Source: Lachancea thermotolerans CBS 6340
Taxonomy: Eukaryota > Ascomycota > Saccharomycetes > Saccharomycetales > Saccharomycetaceae
Length of the DNA: 64,000 bases
NCBI RefSeq assembly: GCF_000142805.1
Contig: NC_013078.1
Coordinates: forward strand, 744,001 to 808,000
Reading direction: 5' to 3'
The position numbers were made by a program, and so were the translations under genes. Below, piece after piece: positions 1 through 8,500 of the stretch. Every line of letters begins with the position of its first letter. The stretch's first letter is position 1. The notes beneath the pieces were generated by a model. The model had not been told where the DNA came from, ran no database searches, and worked only from the letters and a program-made list of their open reading frames with translations.

Positions 1-2806
1 ACTCGGGGTTGATATGAACATTAAGTTTGAGGACGTTGGTGGTCTAGACAACTACATTGACCAACTGAAAGAAATGGTCGCACTCCCCTTGCTTTACCCA
101 GAACTGTATCAGAAGTTTGGCATCACACCTCCGAGAGGCGTACTGTTTCACGGCCCACCGGGTACCGGTAAGACTTTGATGGCGCGTGCTCTCGCAGCAA
201 GCTGCTCTACTGAACAACAAAAAATTACATTTTTTATGAGAAAGGGAGCTGACATCTTATCAAAATGGGTTGGTGAAGCTGAGAGACAACTGAGACTTTT
301 ATTCGAAGAGGCAAAAAAGCAGCAGCCGTCAATCATTTTTTTTGATGAGATTGATGGTTTGGCCCCAGTCCGAAGTTCTAAGCAGGAGCAGATTCATGCC
401 AGCATTGTATCAACTATGTTGGCCCTCATGGACGGCATGGATAATAGAGGCCAAGTTATCGTGATAGGTGCTACAAATAGGCCGGACGCAGTCGATCCAG
501 CTCTGCGGAGGCCTGGAAGATTCGATAGAGAATTCTTTTTTCCATTGCCTGATTTGAGCGCCCGTTCCAAGATCTTGGAAATTCATACAAAAAAATGGGA
601 TCCCCCTCTTCCTAAGCCTTTCATCGACAGGTTGGCGTCGCTGACGAAAGGTTACGGTGGTGCTGACCTCCGAGCCCTCTGTACAGAGGCTGCTCTTATA
701 AGCATACAACGTAAAGTTCCACAAATCTATCAGTCTGAGATGAAGCTAAGCATAAATTTGGCTTCAGTTAATGTGAAGGCTCGCGACTTCATGATGGCAT
801 TAGAAAAGATTGTTCCTTCCTCGGCAAGATCCGCTGGAAACTCTGCACAACCAATACCTGAAACAGTGGAAGCATTACTTGACAGCCAGTTCGAGGAAAT
901 AAAAAAGAAGCTCAAATCAATAATACCTAGCGATTCAAAATTTCAGCGCAATGGAGCTTCCACTATAAAACACTACTTGGAGTATGAAGTCGAGGACTCT
1001 GACGAAGAGAGTGATGGCTTCTCAAAAGCTGAATTTTTGAGGAATATGGAAAAGGCGCGTGTATGCAAACCCCGTTTAATTGTTACAGGGAGTAGAGGTA
1101 ATGGGCAGCAATATGTTGGAGCTGCAATCCTCCATTATTTGGAGGATTTTAATATGCAAATGCTTGATGTCGGGACTTTGGCCAGTGATAGCACGCGAAG
1201 TTTCGAGACAGCAATTGTTCAAATCTTTACAGAAGCCAGGAGGCGTCAGCCCTCCGTTTTGTATATCCCTAATTCCGAAATATGGCTTCAAGCTGTCCCA
1301 GAAAATGCAATTTTGATGCTGGCGAGCTTGTTGAGATCACTGAGAAGCGATGAAAAAGTGCTTCTTCTAGCTGTTGCCAATGGACTCAGTAAATCAGACA
1401 TCCTTGAGGGATCCTTGTCTCACCTAGAGTTCGAGAAATTCATTCACAAAATTCGGAAGCCTTCCTCTTCTCAAAGAGCCAAATATTTTTTGTCGCTCAA
1501 ACAAATTTTGAAGACGAAGCCTTCAAGCTTTGAACAGGGCAAAAAGAGGACTAAGCCACTGCCTCAACTTCCAGTGGTAGAAAGCTCCAAAAAAAGCGAA
1601 GGTCTCGATAAAAATGGCAATCCTCTCTCTGAGGAGGCAAAACTAATTCAAACTCTGAAATCTTTCCAGAACCACGACATGAAGCTTAAAAATACTCTCA
1701 AGCTGAAGCTGTCGGGATTGATGGATCTCTTCAAGAATCGGTACAAGAGGTTCAGAAAACCACCGATAGACGACGCGTTGCTCATCCATCTATTTGAAAC
1801 GAATGCCGCATTACAAGGCAACCCTGACTACCAACCTGCGTACATCAAAGAAAATAATATGATTTTGGAGTGCGCTACTGGAAGACGCTTTTTCAATATG
1901 GACCTGGACATTGTTGAAGAACGCTTGTGGAATGGGTTTTACTCTGAACCGCGCCAATTTCTCAAGGACATTGAATTGATTTATAAAGACGCTCACACGA
2001 GCGGAGATCGCGAACGTATAATAAAAGCTTCGGAAATGTTCGTCAATGCACAAATGGGGATTGAGGAGATATCTGCTCCAGACTTTGTTATGGAGTGCCG
2101 TGATTCGCGTCAAAGAGAGCTCACTCGTCAAAAACTCAATCTTGAAAAACAAGCGAAGCTGAAATCACAGGAGTTGAGCGAAGAACTTCAGGTACGCGCG
2201 AATGAGGTCGATATTTCAGAAAATGACTTATCTTCGAGTTCAGAAAAATTTGAGCGAAACAGCTTAAATGGAAGCCATGCTCTTCAAGTCGGCGTTGGGT
2301 CTGGAGGTCAGCTTCAATGCCAAGCTCAGAAGAACCCTCAAGAGGAACTACAGGTCGAAGATGCCACAAATGATGAACAGGGTAATAATACCGAGAGACA
2401 GCTTCCTAATGATGATATCAATCCCCTACAAATCGGAAATAATGAATACAAAAAAGATGATGCCGAAGCTGCTGAAATTGAAGGTGCCATTGATGGAAAA
2501 CACGCGGAAAGCGAAACTCCAAGAAACAGCTCGCCTGAAAACAGCAAAAGTAGCGAGCAGAGCTCACTCTCTGAAGAGGCATTAATCGAAGAAGGGGGTC
2601 CTCAAGTTGCAGAATTCATACTGGATGATAATAAGTTGAATGACCTCTTATCTTTGTTGGAACACAGGTCTGAGGGATTCACAGTGCAAAAGCTTGAAGA
2701 ATTGTACGCATTTGCACTGAATATCATCTGGGAGGATAGATTGCTCTGGGATAGAACAACCACTTTACATAAACTCCTTACTCATATTGAAAACTGGGGA
2801 AACTAA
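1..2806 (+). CDS. YTA7: Yta7-type AAA ATPase with degenerate bromodomain, 5' partial
   Basis: Homologue of S. cerevisiae Yta7 (human ATAD2), a chromatin-bound hexameric AAA+ ATPase that acts on histone H3 and on histone gene transcription in the nucleus. The frame is already open at the first bases of the window, and the first Met (base 14) sits inside the AAA domain, so the acidic N-terminal part lies outside; about 930 residues are visible against roughly 1380 in the full yeast protein. Seen, numbering from that Met: Walker A GPPGTGKT at residues 47-54, Walker B with FFDEIDG, an arginine-finger region ending RRPGRFDRE, a weak second AAA region, then a bromodomain-like segment around residues 560-690 and an acidic tail. 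The stop is only 26 bp from the convergent HER2 stop. In S. cerevisiae YTA7 is directly followed by SLH1; here HER2 and JNM1 lie between them. Confidence 0.95.
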   Translation, partial: LGVDMNIKFEDVGGLDNYIDQLKEMVALPLLYPELYQKFGITPPRGVLFHGPPGTGKTLMARALAASCSTEQQKITFFMRKGADILSKWVGEAERQLRLLFEEAKKQQPSIIFFDEIDGLAPVRSSKQEQIHASIVSTMLALMDGMDNRGQVIVIGATNRPDAVDPALRRPGRFDREFFFPLPDLSARSKILEIHTKKWDPPLPKPFIDRLASLTKGYGGADLRALCTEAALISIQRKVPQIYQSEMKLSINLASVNVKARDFMMALEKIVPSSARSAGNSAQPIPETVEALLDSQFEEIKKKLKSIIPSDSKFQRNGASTIKHYLEYEVEDSDEESDGFSKAEFLRNMEKARVCKPRLIVTGSRGNGQQYVGAAILHYLEDFNMQMLDVGTLASDSTRSFETAIVQIFTEARRRQPSVLYIPNSEIWLQAVPENAILMLASLLRSLRSDEKVLLLAVANGLSKSDILEGSLSHLEFEKFIHKIRKPSSSQRAKYFLSLKQILKTKPSSFEQGKKRTKPLPQLPVVESSKKSEGLDKNGNPLSEEAKLIQTLKSFQNHDMKLKNTLKLKLSGLMDLFKNRYKRFRKPPIDDALLIHLFETNAALQGNPDYQPAYIKENNMILECATGRRFFNMDLDIVEERLWNGFYSEPRQFLKDIELIYKDAHTSGDRERIIKASEMFVNAQMGIEEISAPDFVMECRDSRQRELTRQKLNLEKQAKLKSQELSEELQVRANEVDISENDLSSSSEKFERNSLNGSHALQVGVGSGGQLQCQAQKNPQEELQVEDATNDEQGNNTERQLPNDDINPLQIGNNEYKKDDAEAAEIEGAIDGKHAESETPRNSSPENSKSSEQSSLSEEALIEEGGPQVAEFILDDNKLNDLLSLLEHRSEGFTVQKLEELYAFALNIIWEDRLLWDRTTTLHKLLTHIENWGN

Positions 2807-2832
2807 TTATGTAAAAAATGCAATACTGTTAT

Positions 2833-4230
2833 CTACAAGAGCTCTGCTGCCAAATCGAGCAGCCTCGAGTCATCTCCATATTGGCCAACAAGTTGGATGC
2901 CTATTGGATTAGATGCCATAACCGGCACATTGATTGCTGGAAGGCCTGCTAGCGACATTGGCGTGGTGAAAACGTCGTTAACATAAGAATTTGTTGGATT
3001 GCTTGTACAATCTGAATCATAATCGGACATAGCTGGAGGCAAATTTATGGAAGAAAAGGATATCAGAAAATCGACCCCGTTTTGGTTGCCAGGGAATCCA
3101 GTGAGAATGTTAGGGTGAGTAAAGGTGTTGTCGAACTCATTTATTAAATCAACTCGCAACCTTTGCGCTTTGATATAATGATTGTTGAAAGACTCAGAGC
3201 ACAAATTGTAGTTCCCTAAAACTATTCTGCTTTTAACTTCATCGCCAAAAGCGCTTCTTGTGGGTGCAAATAGGGTATCATCCCTGGAGTCCGCAACATC
3301 ATCTCTGTATCCATATCGCAGCCCGTCAAACCTCGCTAGGTTTGACGCAGCTTCGGCGGGTGCTAATGTATAGTAAATAGGTAGTGAATTCACCATTTGT
3401 GGAATAGAAACACCGTATATTTCATGCCCATTGGCTTCTAGCTTTTCTAGTGCTAAAAGAAAGCCGTCTTGAAGTTCTAGTGGCATATTATCCTGCAAGA
3501 GCTCCTGTGGAATGCCAATTTTATAAGAAGATTGAGGAGAGCTTAGTTGTCTCAATTTCCCTCGTAGGTTTTCACTCAAAGATGTGGGATCCTTCTTATC
3601 ATGCTTGTCCAGAACATCAAACACGCTTTTAATAATGCTTACGTTCTTTGAAAATATTCCAACAGTATCCATGCTTTGGGCGTAAGCTATAACCCCGAAC
3701 CTGGAAATACGCCCATATGATGGCTTGAAGCCAAAGAGTGATGTATAAGCGGCAGGGAGCCTAACAGAACCCCCTGTATCGGTTCCTATAGAAAAGTCAA
3801 CCGCGTCCGCGGCCACCGCAGCAGCAGATCCGGAAGAAGAGCCTCCAACAACTGTATCCTGAAATGGAAAAAGAGGATTCTTTGTAGGCCCAAAATGAGA
3901 GAACAAACCTCCTGATCCCATACCAAATTCATCTAGGTTGGTTTTCCCAACGCTAATCGCCCCTGCGCTCTCCAGAAGCTCAACGATTGTAGCGTCGAAA
4001 GGAGACTGATAGTTATGTAGCACCTTGGACCCGCAAGAGGTGGGCATGTCGCTCGTTGCAATATTATCTTTTATTCCATATAGAAGATTTGTTAGTGATT
4101 TTTTGGGACTGCTTGAAACGTCTTTGATCAGCAGCTCTTTGCAGTTTGGATTCAAGTGGGTGAACGCATTATACTGCTTTTGTATTAATGGTAATTTTTC
4201 CAGCCGGCTAATAGCTGACTTGAAGGACAT
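2833..4230 (-). CDS. HER2: Mitochondrial glutamyl-tRNA(Gln) amidotransferase subunit A
   Basis: GatA-type amidase of the mitochondrial GatFAB complex, which converts Glu-tRNA(Gln) to Gln-tRNA(Gln) using ammonia released from glutamine. At 465 residues it matches the yeast protein (about 464). The Ser-cisSer-Lys triad of the amidase-signature family is present: Lys54 in YGIKDN, the Gly/Ser-rich GGSSSG at 129-134 with the cis-Ser near 131, and the nucleophile Ser155 in GTDTGGS, at the usual spacing of 24 residues. The ATG start gives a short Ser/Lys-containing N-terminus without a long presequence. It is divergent from JNM1, as in S. cerevisiae (YMR293C/YMR294W), with about 124 bp between the two starts. 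Confidence 0.95.
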   Translation of the reverse strand: MSFKSAISRLEKLPLIQKQYNAFTHLNPNCKELLIKDVSSSPKKSLTNLLYGIKDNIATSDMPTSCGSKVLHNYQSPFDATIVELLESAGAISVGKTNLDEFGMGSGGLFSHFGPTKNPLFPFQDTVVGGSSSGSAAAVAADAVDFSIGTDTGGSVRLPAAYTSLFGFKPSYGRISRFGVIAYAQSMDTVGIFSKNVSIIKSVFDVLDKHDKKDPTSLSENLRGKLRQLSSPQSSYKIGIPQELLQDNMPLELQDGFLLALEKLEANGHEIYGVSIPQMVNSLPIYYTLAPAEAASNLARFDGLRYGYRDDVADSRDDTLFAPTRSAFGDEVKSRIVLGNYNLCSESFNNHYIKAQRLRVDLINEFDNTFTHPNILTGFPGNQNGVDFLISFSSINLPPAMSDYDSDCTSNPTNSYVNDVFTTPMSLAGLPAINVPVMASNPIGIQLVGQYGDDSRLLDLAAELL

Positions 4231-4354
4231 AGCCTGCTATTTGCGCTCTCTTGTTGTTATATTGTCAGAGGTCTTTGAAGCGCATGGAAAAATAGCTAGA
4301 TCATCATCATTCTCTCACCCTAAAGGGCAAAACAAACGAGGCCGGACTGCTAAC

Positions 4355-5449
4355 ATGGCACTTGATATCATTGAATGGGATGAAGAAGCTGCAGTCGGAG
4401 GTATCCCTAATGACTCCTTCAAAGACGGCAAAGAAGTTTTTGAGACGAGCGATATTGAGGAAACCGAAAGTGAAACTAGCGTCCCTGCGTTGATGAATGA
4501 CGATATAAACGCAATTAAGGATGACTACGACAGATCGCGTGAGTTATTCGAAAACCAGGTACTGGAAAACATTGGTAGTGATTTCTCCGGCAGGACAGAT
4601 AGACTCCAAAGCGCTCATATGGTGAGCGGTTCATGCCTCGAGACAAGAGCACAAAAATTAGCGCGTATTAGACGCGAACTTCAAGAGATTGAGCTTTCAG
4701 AAGAGTCTGGCGAAGCAAACAGTACTGAGTTAGTATCACTGAGGCAGCTGTTAGATCAGTTGGATTCGAAAGCCAAATCTGAGTCTCAAAATATCAAGCA
4801 ATTATTGTGTGAATCAGACAAAGTGCGAGAGCAGGTTGAGCTACCCAAAATAAACTTAGAACTTGGTTTAGCACGTCGCTTAGCTGAACTTGAAAATAAA
4901 GTTTCAAAGCTTGAGTCTGTTCTTGGTTTAAGCGGCTACTCTAGCCAGAAGACGATCACGACGACTATGGACGAGTTATACAGGCAAATAAAGCTACTAA
5001 GAAACAACGATAAGCTGTTAAACGAATTTCGCTCTAAGCTTGAATCCATCAGTGCCAATTATGAGAAAACTCTCATTGCTAGGAAGGCATCGCGAAATTC
5101 TTCGTTACAAAAGCAGATCAGCTCAGATCTAATATCTTCCGAGACAAAGGTCAGCGAGCTCTACGAATCCTTCTCAATATTGAGAAGATATAAGGATGTG
5201 GTCCCACACATAACAACACGAATGAAGACTTTAAACAGTCTGCATATGGAAATAGGAGATTGCGTCAGTACCGTCAAGACAGTGGATAGCTCTGTTAAAT
5301 GGATGACGGATCAAAACGAAAAATGGCAGAAAATGCTAATTGACATGGACGAAAAACTCGAGTCAGTCGAAAAGAAGGCCGAAGCAAACAAACAAGAGGT
5401 TACAAAGTGGCTTACAAACGTTGAAAGTCGGCTTCAAGAAATGTCGTGA
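4355..5449 (+). CDS. JNM1: Dynactin p50/dynamitin-like subunit Jnm1
   Basis: Homologue of yeast Jnm1, the dynamitin-like dynactin subunit needed for cytoplasmic dynein activity in spindle positioning. The open frame extends upstream to 4025 without an ATG at that point; the first sensible ATG is at 4355, giving 364 residues (yeast about 373) beginning MALDIIEWDEEA. Upstream codons overlap the HER2 coding strand and look non-coding. The protein is acidic at its N-terminus and then almost entirely predicted coiled coil, with the family pattern QKLARIRRELQEIE near residue 105, MDELYRQIKLL in the middle and a KMLIDMDEKLE segment near the end. DYN3, another part of the dynein pathway, lies 25 kb away in the same window. 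Confidence 0.93.
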   Translation: MALDIIEWDEEAAVGGIPNDSFKDGKEVFETSDIEETESETSVPALMNDDINAIKDDYDRSRELFENQVLENIGSDFSGRTDRLQSAHMVSGSCLETRAQKLARIRRELQEIELSEESGEANSTELVSLRQLLDQLDSKAKSESQNIKQLLCESDKVREQVELPKINLELGLARRLAELENKVSKLESVLGLSGYSSQKTITTTMDELYRQIKLLRNNDKLLNEFRSKLESISANYEKTLIARKASRNSSLQKQISSDLISSETKVSELYESFSILRRYKDVVPHITTRMKTLNSLHMEIGDCVSTVKTVDSSVKWMTDQNEKWQKMLIDMDEKLESVEKKAEANKQEVTKWLTNVESRLQEMS

Positions 5450-5586
5450 GCACTCTCAAGTTGCGATGCCATGGATAAAATCACAACAAACGAACATCAT
5501 TCAGCATAGCATAAGGCTAAGATCAGCAATTATGTCCAGGAACACTTAATTAACGACAGATCATAGAGAATAATATAGAGGCCGTC

Positions 5587-8500
5587 ATGTCGACACAGTA
5601 CTCGATAGACTCGGTGAGGTCTTACATGGATGCTATGAGCACCATGGTTTCAGCGGCGCAGAACTTCAAATTAGGTGAAAATATTGCTGTTGCTCCAGAA
5701 ATTGACAACGAGATTGAAAAGTCGAAAGACGAGTCCTACGTGCAATTGACTACGCTTTCTCAAGATAGAAATGAATGGGATGATATTTTCGATAGCTTCG
5801 GTGAACTTTCCAGGGCCAACGTCACAAACGCAATTGAAAGCGCGATTGCTGAAGATTCCTCAAGCGTGACAAATGAATTGAAATCTTATATGAAGGGAAT
5901 AAACTCATCAGAAATGGATGAGGAAACGCTGTTGGAAACGCTTTTGCTTCTGCTTCAAAGTGAAAATCAGGACTCTCTTCAGAGCGAGCTTTTAGATCTT
6001 TTGGGGGATGAAAATATCGAGTTTATTTCATTCCTTGTCCAAAATCGTGAGGAACTTATTTCAATACCACCCGAAGAGATCAAAATTGCTCTCAAGTTTG
6101 AGAACAGTGATGGTGATTTTCTCACTCATCGCGAAATCCGCAAACAGTATTTAAAAAATGCTAAAGATGCCAAAAATACCGAGCTCAATCCTCTTCAAAA
6201 ACAAGCAGAGTACCCACATGTTTTCCGAAAATCTGAGGTTGGCTCAAGTTTTGCGCTTTCTTTCACAGGTCAAAAGTTTGCCTTGCCTGTCGGCACAACA
6301 AGATCATCGTTTGCGACGCGTGAAGAAATCATAATTCCGGCTGCCGAAGCAGGCCTGCGAAATTCAATGAGATTCAAAAATATTGTGATTAAAGACTTGG
6401 ATGTGTTTTGCACCTCAGTGTTTACTTACGAAACCTTGAATGCAATACAATCCTTAGTTTACCCCGTTGCATACGAAACAAATGAAAACATGCTCATTTG
6501 TGCTCCAACAGGGGCTGGTAAAACTGACATTGCATTACTGACTATTCTTAACACAGTCAAACAGTTTTCAGAAGTTGATCAGAAGGGAAACATTGATATT
6601 GAATACGATTCGTTCAAGGTTGTTTACGTTGCACCTTTGAAGGCTCTGGCAGCCGAAATTGTCGAAAAGTTTAGTAAAAGACTTGCAGTTTTTGATATGA
6701 AAGTTCGTGAGCTCACAGGTGATATGCAGTTAACGAAAGCTGAAATCCTGGAAACTCAAGTGATTGTAACAACACCTGAGAAGTGGGATGTCGTAACGCG
6801 CAAAGCAAACGGTGATAATGATTTAGTCTCGAAAATTAAGCTGCTCATTATTGATGAGGTTCACCTACTTCACGAAGACAGAGGTTCCGTTATAGAAACT
6901 TTAGTTGCGCGTACACTACGTCAAGTCGAAAGATCGCAGTCTATGATAAGAATTTTAGGTCTCTCGGCAACTTTACCTAATTTCATTGACGTAGCAGACT
7001 TTCTTGGGGTCAATAGGCAAATCGGCATGTTTTATTTTGACCAGTCCTTTCGTCCCAAGCCCTTAGAGCAGCAGCTTCTTGGCTGCAGGGGCAAAGCCGG
7101 AAGCAAACAAGCGAGGGAAAACATTGATAATACGGCGTATGAAAAAATGGTGGATATGATACAGCGTGGTGCCCAGGTAATGGTTTTTGTTCACTCAAGA
7201 AAGGAGACAGTTAGGAGTGCAAGAAACTTTATTTCGATAGCCACTTCTCATCATGAGATTGATCTATTCACAGAGGCTTCTTCAATTCGGGAGTTTTATC
7301 AGAAAGAAATGACCAAAAATAAGGATAAAGACGTTAAGGAGCTCTTTCAATCAGGCTTTGGCGTCCATCATGCTGGTATGTCGAGATCAGATCGTAATCT
7401 CACGGAACGAATGTTCAAAGATGGCGCAATCAACGTCTTAATCTGTACTGCCACTTTAGCATGGGGTGTCAACTTACCTGCTGATGTTGTTATTATAAAA
7501 GGCACACAAGTTTACGACTCCAAGAAGGGTGGCTTCACTGACCTGGGCATATCTGACGTTATTCAAATTTTTGGACGTGCTGGAAGACCGGGATTTGGTT
7601 CTTCAAACGGGACAGGTATCCTCTGCACTAGTAGCGACCGTTTGGATGATTACGTTTCCCTAATAACACAACAACATCCTATTGAATCAAAGCTAGCAAC
7701 AAAGCTAGTTGACAACTTAAACGCAGAAATTTCTCTTGGGAGCGTTACCAACGTCGAAGAAGGAATTCAATGGCTGGGCTACACATACCTCTATGTTCGC
7801 ATGAGGAAAAATCCTTTTAGCTATGGTATAAACTGGGATGAAATCAGGGACGACCCCCAACTTTACGAAAGAAGAAAAAACATGATAATAAGCGCTGCAA
7901 GAAGACTGCATACTCTTCAAATGATTGTGTTCGATGAAGTTTCCTTACATTTCATACCCAAAGACTTGGGACGCATTTCGTCTGACTTTTATCTACTTAA
8001 TGAATCCGTTGAGATATTCAATCAACTATGCAATCCTAGCGCGACTGAAGCCGACGTACTATCAATGATAAGCATGAGCAGCGAGTTTGATAATATGAAG
8101 TTTCGAGAAGAGGAGGCTACCGAGCTATCACGACTAATGGATAACGCTGCCCAATGTCAGATAGGGGGCGAAGTCGAGTCAGCTCAAGGAAAAACCAATA
8201 TCCTGCTGCAAAGTTATATATCGCGTACTCGCATATTCGACTCTGCTTTGTCTTCCGATTCTAATTATGTTGCTCAAAACTCGATAAGAATTTGCAGGGC
8301 CCTCTTTTTAGTTGGTGTTAACAGGAGGTGGGGCAATTTTGCAAAAGTGATGTTGGACGTTTGCAAATCAATAGAGAAGCGGTTGTGGGCTTTCGACCAC
8401 CCACTGTGCCAGTTTGAATTACCCGAACCTGTCATAAGACAACTACGAGACAAGAATCCCTCCATGGAAAGTCTACTGGATCTTGAGTCAGAGGAGTTGG

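Noticed and set aside
4025-4354. N-terminal extension of JNM1 overlapping HER2
   Set aside because: The extension begins at a TTG, lies over the HER2 coding strand and has no similarity to Jnm1; the ATG at 4355 gives the expected length.
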